Below are positions 22,398 through 32,289 of a DNA stretch of 64,000 nucleotides, in pieces. Location: NCBI GenBank assembly GCA_016081115.2, contig JABTTQ020002540.1, positions 310,001 through 374,000 of the forward strand. The letters are read 5' to 3'. The notes under the pieces are model-generated. The model saw only the letters and a program-made list of their open reading frames with translations, made no database searches and was not told the DNA's origin. How positions within the stretch are numbered: position 1 is the first letter of the stretch; each line of letters opens with the position of its first letter. The position numbers were made by a program, and so were the translations under genes. Source of the DNA: Rehmannia glutinosa. Lineage: Eukaryota; Streptophyta; Magnoliopsida; Lamiales; Orobanchaceae.

Positions 22398-23690
22398 TCA
22401 ATTTATGGCTTTTGTAAGTGGATCCGCAAGGTTTTCCTTTGACTTCACGTAGTCAACCGAAATAACCCCATTCGAAATCAATTGTCTAATGGTATTGTGT
22501 CTTTGACGTATATGTCTAAACTTACTATTATACATACTACTTTGTGCCCTTCCAATTGTTGATTGACTATCACAATGTATCAAAACAGCAGTCACATGCT
22601 TATTCCAACAAGGAATATCCTCTAAGAAGTTTCTAAGCCATTTTGCTTCTTTTTTAGCTTTATCTAAAGCAATGAACTCGGATTCCATAGTGGATCGAGC
22701 TATGCACATTTGCTTAGAAGACTTCCACGACACCGCTCTTCCATCTATTGTGAAAACATATCCACTTGTGGACTTAAAGTCTTTTGTGTCTGATATCCAA
22801 TTGGCATCACAGTATCCTTCTAATACTGCTAGATATCTCGTATAAAGTATTCCATAGTTCTTGGTATACTTTAAGTATCTAAGTACCCTTGTCATGACTT
22901 TCCAGTGATCCGTCCTTGGGTTACTTGTGAACCTACTTAGCTTACTCACTGAATATTCAATGTCTAGACGTGTACAATTCATTAAGTACATCAAACTGCC
23001 AATTACCCTTGCATATTCCAGCTGAGAAACTGGTTCGCCTCTATTCTTGGCTAAGTGTAGACTTAGATCTACAGGTGTCTTAGCCGGAGGACTATCAAAA
23101 GCATTAAACTTTCTAAGTATGCTTTCGACATAATGGGATTGTGACAAGACAATTCCATCTGAAGTTCTAGAGATTTTAATCCCTAATATAACATCAGATA
23201 ATCCCATATCTTTCATGTCAAAGTTCTTATTTAACATGTTCTTATTATTCACGATTAAATCATGAATACTACCCATAATCAATATATCATCTACATAAAG
23301 GCATACTATGATGTAATCATTTGTAGTACCTTTAATGTAGACACACTTGTCACATTCGTTGATCTTGAAATTGTTTGACTTCATAGTCGAGTCAAACTTT
23401 TCATGCCATTGCTTAGGTACTTGTTTTAGTCCATAAAGTGACTTAACAAGTTTACACACCTTTCACTCTTGACTGTGTACAACGTACCCCTCGGGTTGTT
23501 CCATATAGATCTCCGCTTCAAGCTCACCATTCAAGAAGGCAGTCTTAACGTCCATTTGATGTATCTCAAGGTTATGCAAAGCTGCAATAGCAATGAGAAC
23601 ATGAATGGACGTAATCCTCGTAACAGGAGAATATGTATCAAAAAACTCATATCCCTCCTTTTGTCTAAACCCTTTAGCTACCAAACGGGC
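22398..23690 (-). pseudogene. Copia reverse transcriptase and RNase H
   Basis: Frames 23463-23684 and 22398-23459. The first reads VAKGFRQKEGYEFFDTYSPV and MDVKTAFLNGELEAEIYMEQ; a stop near 23463 separates it from CKLVKSLYGLKQVPKQWHEK and the catalytic box VCLYVDDILIMGS. RNase H follows with LEGYCDANWISDTKDFKSTS, then VSWKSSKQMCIARSTMESEF and HCDSQSTI. This is the best preserved part of the element and its longest frame in the window. Confidence 0.9.
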
Positions 23691-23885
23691 TTTGTACTTG
23701 TCTATAGATCCATCTACTTTATACTTCCTTTTAAGGATTCACTTGCATCCCAAAGGTTTGCAACCCGGTGGGAGATCGACTAACTCCCAAGTGTGATTTA
23801 GCATGATGGAATCTATTTCATTATTGATAGCTTCTTTCCAGAGAGGAGCTTCTGGACTAGACAAAGCTTTTTGAATAGTTCTAGG

Positions 23886-25064
23886 TTAGTTTGCTAACAT
23901 ATAAATTAGAAAATCAGGACCAAAAGACTTAGCTACTTTTGTCCTTTTACTGCGTCTTGGTTCCTCTTCATCATCACTTTGAGGTAACCTGGCAGTTTCA
24001 TAAGTTCGTTTACTCGAACTTTCTTCTTTCCTTTCTTTGTCCGAAAAGATATTCTTGAAGAATACATCATTCCTTGATTCAATGATCATACCTTCATTTA
24101 TATCAGGAATGGCTGACTCGTGCACTAAAAAGTGATATGCACTACTATTGTTAGCATATCCAATGAAAGCACAATCGATCGTCTTCGGACCGATTCTAAC
24201 TTGTTTCGCCTTAGGTACTTCGACTTTAGCCAAACACCCCCACACTTTGAGGTATTTATATGACGGTTTACGTCCCTTCCATAACTCATATGGAGTTTCA
24301 TTTTTACCTTTGTGTGGGATCTTATTAAGAATGTAGTTTGCAGAAAGTATGGCTTCCCCCCACAAGTTTTGGAATAAGCAAGAACTTATCAACATCGCAT
24401 TCATCATCTCCTTAAGAGTACGATTTTTGTGTTCTATAACTCCAATTGAATGAGGTGAGTAGGGAGCAGTCGTTTGATGAATTATACCCGCTTTTGAGCA
24501 AAATTCTTCAAACTGAGCAACATACTCTCCGTCTCTATCATTTCGAATCATCTTAATTTTCAAATAAAGTTGATTTTCAACTACATTCTTATAAATTTTA
24601 AAAGACACTAAAGCTTTATCTTTGCTTTTCAAAAGATATACATAGCAATATCTTGTGCAATCATCAATAAACGTTATGAAGTACTTTTTTCAACCTCGAG
24701 TTTGCACAAGTTTTAAATCAAACACATCTGTATGAATTAACTCGAGTGGTTTGGTACTTTTCGTTACTGAATGAAACAGTGTTTTGGCTAATTTTGCTTC
24801 AACACATATTTTACATTTGTCTTGTGAATCGGTTTTAAACGTAGGTATTAATTCCAGATTCACTAACCTTTTAGTAGTGTTGAAGTTTACGTTTCCTGGC
24901 CTATCATGCCATAAATTAGGATAATCCAACAAGTAAATAGAAGTAATAGTTTTATTCTTCGCCTCTTGGCGGAAAACAGACAATTTAAAGAGCCCTTTAT
25001 CATGGTAGCCCTTACACAGAAACTGACCATTCTTGGTCATTACAAACTTGTCAGACTCAAACAC
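23886..25064 (-). pseudogene. Copia integrase with GAG-pre-integrase domain
   Basis: The frame 24690-25064 reads the pre-integrase zinc region (LWHDRPGNVNF..., then CKICVEAKLAKTLFHS). After a stop near 24690 the core continues at 23886-24632 with IRNDRDGEYVAQFEEFCSKA, HQTTAPYSPHSIGVIEHKNR and IPHKGKNETPYELWKGRKPS. D and E of the DDE triad are visible in NDRDGEY and GVIEHKNR. The last part, PRRSKRTK, leads to the RT. Confidence 0.85.
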
Positions 25065-25160
25065 TATTCTAAACCCGACCTTACTAAGACAAGGACCAGG
25101 AAACCAAATTCTTGCGGATGTCCAGGGACATGCAAAGACATCTACAAGAGTAAGCTCCTT

Positions 25161-26211
25161 TCAGGAAGTCATCTTAAGCACAACCTTGCCAAGCCCCACG
25201 ATGTTGGAAGTCGACGAATTTCCCATGAAAAGCTTCCTTCCATTTATAAGAGTGTAGGAGGAGAACATCTCCTTGTCGGCACAAATGTGACGAGTAGCCC
25301 CGGTATCTATCCACCACTCCCTTGGGTTATCCACCATATTGGCTTCAAACACAATGGCGGTGAGCTCGAGCTCTGACATGTTGATTGGAACTGACTTGTC
25401 CTCCATCACATTGACTTGTTGGTTGCCACCTTGATTGCCCTTTTTCGGGTGTCAGCAATCATTGGCCATGTGGTTCGGTTTTACCCGCGATTTGTAGCAA
25501 TTCCCCTTGAATTTCTTGGCATTTTCCTTTTCTTTTCCGTAATACTTGCGTTTCTTGCTAGTGCTTGATTCAAAGAAGATGGCTTGACCTCCATTCCAGA
25601 CTTACTGGATTTCACTTTGGATTTTTGGTTGTCTTCCTCAATCCAAAGCCAAACGATTAGATCCTCAAACCCCATCTCTTTGCGCTTGTGCTTGAGGTAA
25701 TACTTGAAATCATTCCACAATGGCGGCAATTTTTCGATTATTGCAACCACTTGAAAGGACTCGTTCAGAATCATTCTTTCAGACACTAAGTCATGAATAT
25801 GATCTGAATCTCTTGGACTTGTCTGATCACCGTCTTGGTGTCAACCATCTTGTACTCGAGAAATTTGCCGACAACAAATTTCTTTGTGCCGACATCTTCT
25901 GTTTTGTACTTCTTCTCCAAAAAGTCCCACAACTCTTAAGATATTTTGAACGAACTATAGACGTTGTAGAGGGTGTCATCTAGCCCGTTCAAAGTGTAGT
26001 TCCGACATAGAAAATCGTTGTTATGCCAAGCATCCACATCGATTCTCCGTTGGTTGTTGATTTCTTCATCGCCAATGGTAGGGGGGTCCTCCTTCAGAAA
26101 ATGGGACAGACCCAAAGTCGTGAGGTAGAACAGCATCTTTTGTTGCCAGCATTTGAAGTCAACGCCGGAGAACTTGGGCGGATTTTCGCCGTGAGCAGGA
26201 GCAACGGCCAT
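25161..26211 (-). pseudogene. Copia gag and protease
   Basis: Gag begins at ATG 26211 (MAVAPAHGENPPKFSGVDFK) with the UBN2-type core CWQQKMLFYLTTLGLSHFLK and runs, with a stop near 25936, through 25481-25786 (FEDLIVWLWIEEDNQK). The CCHC knuckle is destroyed by frame changes near 25450-25480. The protease reads WWIDTGATRHICADKEMFSS at about 25290-25340, with the intact D-T-G-A triad. Broken by at least three stops. Confidence 0.8.
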
Positions 26212-26269
26212 TAGTGAACGAAACTAAAGCCATCATCTTGAACAGAAACATAGTTTTTCGTCTTGCGAT

Positions 26270-27059
26270 TGTTGGGTAAATATCTCGAAGGTTTACTGTT
26301 TAAGAAAATAGCTAAGTGTTTAGATTGAGTCGATGCCTGAATTAGATTCAGTCTCCGCAAGACAAAAATACCCTATATAATAAGTGTTTATGGTTTCGGC
26401 GCTCGTTCCTAAGATACAACGACTTTTCTATTTCGAATTTACAGCACTCGTAAACTCGAAATTACAGCGAACAACAAAAGGTGTTTGAAACTTTCAAGCT
26501 TTGAAGGAAGGAATGTCAATATGCTATAAATGCAAATGACTCGACTTAGGCTGATGATTTCGCTGAGTTTTTCGTATGTTTTTCATCTGCAGGGGGTTCT
26601 ATTTATAGGCATCAGGTTCCCGTATGGAATGATAATGTCTTTTGGCTCGAAAAACATGTTTACAGCGAACATGTGCATATGTTCGAGACTTTGAATCGAT
26701 GCACGAGCATGTAGGTACTCACCCTTTAAAAACTTGGGTGCCCCAGGGCTGGCCCAAATAAGTCTAACTTGGGATTTATAAAGTGAGCAAACTTTATCTC
26801 CTTCTTCCTATGTGGGATGGAGCATATCTCCTTCCCATATTTTCCATTTTTCACACCATTTTCTAGTTTTAAGCGGCTAATTTCTAGCATTAATTTCTCA
26901 TTCACCCCAAATTGGTTTTGAGAATTTCCAAATGCTATTCTCATCTACTCTCTTAGTATAATTTTTACAAATAATTTTAATTCCATTTTCACTAACGGAA
27001 ATCACTTAAATATTTGCTCAAAATCGGGTCAGCACCCATTTTACCAAACAATTCCAACA
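26270..27059 (-). repeat. 5' LTR of the Copia element
   Basis: 790 bp from TGTTGGGTAAAT (26270) to ...AATTCCAACA (27059) on the plus strand, with short inverted ends TGTTGG/CCAACA. On the minus strand a TATA box (tataaat, 26602-26608) is followed by a leader. The internal region starts immediately downstream, and gag starts 59 bases inside. Short frames in this region are not genes. Confidence 0.72.
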
Positions 27060-27200
27060 GGTTGACCCGAACCCAACCTGTTTAATTGGCAGGTTATTGG
27101 GTTCAACCTAATTTCGACCCGAACCCACAAAGCCTGGACCCGTACCCATTAATTTCGTATTAGGTTCGTGTCGGGTCCGAAATTGACACCTCTAATGTAA
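27060..27200. repeat. Low-complexity plant repeat (GACCCGAACCC type)
   Basis: Repeated phrases gacccgaaccc and gggtttcaacct-like inversions, ending ...ccgaaattgacacctctaatg. Such sequence is typical of ends of old hAT-like non-autonomous plant elements. A looser relative occurs at about 30880-31080. I cannot define element borders. Confidence 0.4.
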
Positions 27201-27477
27201 AGTATTAAAACATAATTGTGTATGTTCAAAAATACCATAAATTGCCTCAAAAGTGTAAGTAGTCTACCCTAATTGCTTAAAAAGTATGTCATTACAACCT
27301 GATAGCTAAAAAGTATCACTATCTGGTAAAAAAGTATCACTTTTGATGTTTAAAATGTAAAAGTATCACAAAACATCCTAAACGTATCATATTTATTGTT
27401 CAAAAGTATCACTGGCGAGATTTGTGGCTTTGTTGGAGGAAATCTGAGAATAAAATGAGAGAGATAAATAGATCTAT

Positions 27478-27632
27478 TTGAGAGGACCGCAAGATAAGAG
27501 GAGAGAGAAAGAGAGATATGCTCAAAAGATAGGAGACCACAAGATAGGAGGAGAGAGAAATATAGATATGCTAAGATAGGGGACCACAAGATAAGAAGAG
27601 AGAGGAAGAGATATGCTCAAAATATCTCACAG
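27478..27632. repeat. Imperfect tandem repeat, purine-rich
   Basis: Three imperfect copies of a unit of about 45-60 bp built from gaccacaagata, ggagagagaaa and gatatgctcaaaa. A second small repeat, aagaacccttctcaaaatatat, follows at about 27660 and 27724. No coding capacity on either strand that I would support. Confidence 0.6.
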
Positions 27633-27811
27633 CTAGTAGCCACGTGAGTTTGTTTTCTCAAGAACCCTTCTCAAAATATATCCACGGGATCCGCGAATTG
27701 TAGGATCCATCTTACGGTCCTCCAAGAACCCTTCTCAAAATATATTTGCAATACTAAAAGGACGGATTGAAAGCGAGTTTGAATATGAAATAAACCTATT
27801 ATCGAGTATTA

Positions 27812-27813
<2 letters not shown>

Positions 27814-27846
<33 letters not shown>

Positions 27847-28245
27847 CTCGCCTTGCAGCACTGCGACTATCTGCTGAGGGACAACAAACTCCGGCTCATT
27901 CATTCTTGCGCCGCTAAAGTAAACGGGATGTGCACGGCTGGCAGCTAGTGTTACGACGAGTGCTGGACGTACAACCAGATCCTCCTGGTAAAGAGAACAA
28001 TTATGTTCGACCCCAATCTACTAATAATGATCTCTCCCCGAATCGAACCCACACGGATCTTTAAGATGAGTTCCCACCAAATCTTCATCACCGCATATGC
28101 CCTGAGGGAGCGATTTGATGGAAGGGATATAAATCGACTCCACCCCACAAACAATTTGATGGGCGGGGATTTGAACCCTCGACTCCATCCCACAATTCTT
28201 GTGGTGGCGGGTGGGCTAAGCCACCTAGTTAAAACTTTGGAGGGT
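27814..28245 (-). mobile_element. tRNA-derived SINE (probable)
   Basis: On the minus strand the block starts near 28245 and ends in a 29-base poly(A) (T27814-27842 on the plus strand). A pol III A-box-like TGGCTTAGCCCA (28212-28223) is followed about 43 bp later by a B-box-like GGTTCAAATCC (about 28166-28178). A second B-box-like GGTTCGATTC occurs near 28040-28050, so a dimeric origin is possible. No protein is encoded. The flanks share a separate ~55-bp duplication (27775-27823 and 28404-28460). Confidence 0.55.
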
Positions 28246-28729
28246 AAACTTTTTATACTTAATTTTGCAAACCGACGCTGCGGTCCCCCACCACAAGAAA
28301 CCCCAACTCCGGTAACCCTGGATTAGTATACACCCGGCCCCCTACGCGTATGGAGGGATTTTTGAAAAGCGTGGTTAAGTAAATATCATTTGGAGAGATT
28401 TAGGGAAGGACGGATTGAAAGATCCTTTTGAATATGAAATAAATTGATATTATCAGAGTATTATCAAGATTATAACTGGGCGTATGAAAATTAAGAAGCA
28501 AACATAAACCATGGAGAGTAAAATACAACAGATAAAAAAACATAAAAAAAAAAGAGCTTGGTCTCAATTCCTAGGATGAGGCTTTCATTTTCCACCATCC
28601 ATCAAAGATAATAAAAAGAAAAACAACTATATGTATATTTGTAATCCTTTTCTTTCATGCTTTCTGCTAGACTAAAAAATCATAGGCTAAAGAAGAAAGC
28701 AGATAAAACACTCAGAAAAATAAATTGAA

Positions 28730-30521
28730 ATGGCACTCAGAATGTGGGCTTCTTCTACAGCCAATGCTCTCAAACTCTCAACTTCTGCTTCAAGATCAGC
28801 TCTTGCTTCTCCTGCTTTTTCACTCGCCAGAAGCTTTTCAACTGGTAATTTAAAAGACTCATCTTTTTTATTTTTTTTTTGTTTTTCCCCACAATGCAAT
28901 TTCTTGAAGGGGTTTATTCTCTCTGTTTTCAAGAAATTGATGTACTAAGAAATTAAGAGATTTTTTTTTTTGCAGTTTTGGAGGGTTTCAAGTATGCTTC
29001 TTCACATGAATGGGTGAAGCATGATGGCCCTGTGGCTACCATTGGAATCACAGACCATGCCCAGGTTTTTTTTTTTTTTCGTTTTTGTTTTTGTTTTGGT
29101 TTGGGTCTCTAAGTATACATTTTCTGTTGTTATGAATGGTTGTTTACTCAATCCTTACATAAGTTAGTCAAAATGCTTGGTTATTGAGAATATCTGTTTG
29201 AATGTCAAATTTAAGTAATGTTGGGTATAAAATTTCATAAATCTTACATAGTTGATTTAACTGACCTAATTGCTTAAGTCTAGCAAGAGTCATTTAATCT
29301 AATCCCGAGCCTTATAAACCATACACATTATCCTTTGATAGCTTATAACCAATTTGGAATCGGATAGTGGTTAAGTCAAGCCCAAATCAGAAGTAGTTAA
29401 GACTCTCAACTTAAGTGATTTTGCCCCGTCCCTTCCTTTATGTGCATTGAATGGGTCATTTACATCTTTGGATGGGATTCCCATCCAAATGATTAATTAA
29501 ATTTATTAAATTCATATCAAACGTGTATTTTAACTGATAACTATGTGGATTATTATGCATTTGACTAATTTATCCTTAATTAAAAAATTTCATAAATTAG
29601 TTTAAGTTTTAAATTATAATCTGAGAATTTTTCAAAACATTAATAGGAAGTGTGTGATTATTTATTTCATCCCACCCTTGTATAAATAACCAACAAAAAT
29701 CATTTATTGTACCGGGCTTTGGATTTTATCACGAGTCATTATTACTACTAAAAGTAAACATATGACTAGGTTAGGTTGGATAATTTAGTACATGGTACCT
29801 AATCAAATGAATGAAGTAAACATGCCATTTGTGTGTTTGCTGATGTTGTATGTATTTCAGGACCATCTTGGAGAAGTGGTGTTTGTGGAGCTGCCTGAAG
29901 AAGGGAAATCAGTGTCACAAGGCAACAGTTTTGGAGCAGTTGAGAGTGTAAAGGCCACAAGTGATATCAATTCTCCCATCTCCGGTGAGGTCGTCGAGGT
30001 CAACACCAAGCTATCCGAGTCTCCTGGATTGGTAATCCTTTAACCTCACAATCAATCAAGTATTCTTGTACTTATAGTCGATATTTTATGGGATAATTAT
30101 ATAAATTACCCTGAAGTATAGTGTAATTGCAAAAAAGGAATCCCATTATTTTTCAAAATTACAAATACACTCTTGACATTTGTTTTTATTTTACAAAGTG
30201 CATCCTCCTCAAGAAGGGTTGGGTTATTTTGATGTAAATACAGACCTTGAGGAGCTATCTGTAATTTTCAAATATAATTGGACATTTTTGTAGTTAGACT
30301 TAATCTGAAGGATAGTAATTGTAATTATCCCATATTTTCTTGCTGACCTTTGCCTTTTTTAATGATTATATCTTGTTTTGGTATGGATGAAGATCAATTC
30401 AAGCCCATATGAAGATGGATGGATGATCAAGGTGAAGCCCAGCAATCCTTCAGAACTGGAATCTTTAATGGGAGCTAAAGAGTACACAAAATTCTGTGAA
30501 GAAGAAGATGCTTCTCATTGA
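28730..30521 (+). CDS. GDCSH: Glycine cleavage system H protein, mitochondrial
   Basis: Four exons joined at GT/AG introns: 28730-28844, 28976-29064, 29861-30031 and 30393-30521, giving 167 residues. Residues 1 to about 35 (MALRMWASSTANALKLSTSA...) are a mitochondrial presequence rich in A, S, R and L. The mature part reads GFKYASSHEWVKHDGPVATI, then the lipoyl domain with GAVESVKATSDINSPISGEV, in which K99 is the lipoylated lysine, and ends SLMGAKEYTKFCEEEDASH. The H protein shuttles the aminomethyl group between the P, T and L proteins of glycine decarboxylase in photorespiration and one-carbon metabolism. Length matches the plant family. Intron 3 holds a MITE (30090-30331). The frame is intact and no alternative identity is plausible. 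Confidence 0.96.
30090..30331. mobile_element. MITE in intron 3 of the H-protein gene (GGGATAATT family)
   Basis: Begins GGGATAATTATA and ends GTAATTATCCC, an inverted pair of at least 10 bp. Internally it reads alternating phrases such as aaattaccctgaagta and acaaagtgcatcctcc, the style of the related copies at 35375, 36664, 48469 and 56321. No coding capacity. Confidence 0.65.
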
Positions 30522-32289
30522 TCATGTTTGAATATATGCTTTTTTTTTTTTGTCCAAACTCAAGTTCAAGTATACTGCGCTCCCTAATTTCGATTAATTT
30601 ACTCATCTGTTGTTTTTTCTTAATTATATTATTTTTTTTACTGAAATGTTTCCCTTTTATCAATTTTTATGATTAAGATAAGAAGACAAATTCCTTCGTA
30701 ATTAAGTGTCCAAAAACAAAGGGATAGAGATAAGAACAATAACAATCATGCAATAATGCAATAGGCGTAATTATAAACTACAAAAAAATTGCATACGACT
30801 ATAAAACATGTCAAATGACAGAGAAACTACAAAATTTCTAGATTTGCAGATATAGAAGGAGCTTATGCTAGGATGCGAAAATGAGCCTAACTCGGTAAAA
30901 GGTCGGACTGAGTTTCATTTTTAGAGGCTAAAAACGAACTGGACCTATTTGACTTGATCCATCCGACTCAAAACATTGGCTCGACCCGACATTTTATATA
31001 TATTTTCATGGATCGAACCAGGTTAAGCTAAAAAATTAGCGGTCTTGTCACTATTTGACCCGACCCAATCCGATTTTCCACTTTGGCTAGGCCGGCTGGC
31101 GCCATTTGTTAAATTACTCGTATTGGATTTAATTATATAATCGAAGTTTCTTAAGTGAAATAAATATGTTCCAATCAAGCATATTAGATATTCTCCAATC
31201 TCCACCGAAAGCTATTTTAAATTTTTATAATTGGGATATTGAACAATCTACATAGTTAGCAGGCATGGTTAAATTATTTCATTTGAAATAATATTACAAA
31301 TTAATAGCCAGTAGTATAATGTACGTTGTAAAATTCTGAAGTGCTAAACTTAGGAATCTAATTTTGTGTCCGAGAATTATTATCTTTCTTTGACTTGACA
31401 CGGGGTTTTAGATAAAAACCATATCTATAAGAAAAAGACTTTGGGATATTTTAACAAACTGTTTACAATTTGATAATTTAGATAAATCATGGAGAGTGTT
31501 CATGTAATTTATCCTCATTTTATTCATGAGAACACAACTTCTTCTTTTGAAATTTCAATTCATTAATTATGCCCTGATTTAAACTCAATTGTCCTAGTTC
31601 TGACATTTGACATAAAAAATTTAAAAGCCAGACATAATCTTTTTTAAGTCGTGAATTTAAATTTATCACGACTACAGTAAGTGAATGCTACTTTCTAATA
31701 AGGTAAAAAAAAATGAAACTATTTGATTAAGAGGTCCAATCTATTTGAATTCAATTCAATAATACCTTAACAAATAAAATTTGAACATTTTTTTGTTCAA
31801 TAAATTTTAAAATTTGACTCCAATCTAATTAAATAATAAAAAAATAAAGAAATGCATATAAAGAATCAAATTACTTGAGGTAAATTCATGTTCGTTCGGT
31901 TAAAATTGTTCAAGCTCCTCAATAATAAACTACTGCCTAAACTCCAAATCATGTCTTTTATCTACAACCGTGATCGTATACTCTGTCATCAACCCCACAC
32001 CCCGACCCCGGGCTCCCGAGAGTTAGATCTGCAAATATCTCGTCGGCGTGGTACCGAGAAGTTTCGTTGGCATTTCTTCGAACGCCTTTCCAGGTTAGTT
32101 TTCGAGATTGTTTATGAACTGATCAGAAATCTGAAGGTGATTTATGTCAGTTCTGCTCGGGGTTGTTTAGGTTATGAATTATGACCATAGGTATTGCCGC
32201 CTCAGGTTCCATGACATGTCTTATTGAATTGGTTAGGAATCTGAAGGTGATCGGTTAATATTTGGATTTGGTTTGAATAATTGAAGTTC
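30522..32289. other. Intergenic region and apyrase 5' leader
   Basis: AT-rich sequence without a gene. The last ~350 bases probably hold the 5' untranslated region of the apyrase gene; ctttccag|gttagttttc near 32090 looks like a donor, so a leader intron is likely. A degenerate repeat with gacccgacccaatccga lies near 31055. Short open frames at 31023-31205 and 31888-32184 have no recognisable content. Confidence 0.4.

Larger units (their letters stand above)
21778..27059 (-). mobile_element. Ty1/Copia element, minus strand, 3' LTR truncated
   Basis: Reads gag, protease, integrase, RT, RNase H from 26211 down to 22398, the Copia order. The 5' LTR (26270-27059) opens tgttggaattgtttggtaaa on the minus strand. 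At the other end only the first ~24 bp of the 3' LTR remain (21778-21801), preceded by the polypurine tract tgtgggggat (21802-21811). Frames are interrupted at many places, so it is inactive. Which flank carries the original target duplication cannot be told because the 3' end is lost. Confidence 0.82.

Noticed and set aside
28040..28223. tRNA gene on the minus strand
   Set aside because: A- and B-box-like motifs occur but no cloverleaf can be drawn and the block ends in poly(A); a SINE fits better.
32281..32289. Earlier start of the apyrase at a TTG codon
   Set aside because: Nuclear genes start at ATG; the first in-frame ATG is at 32290.
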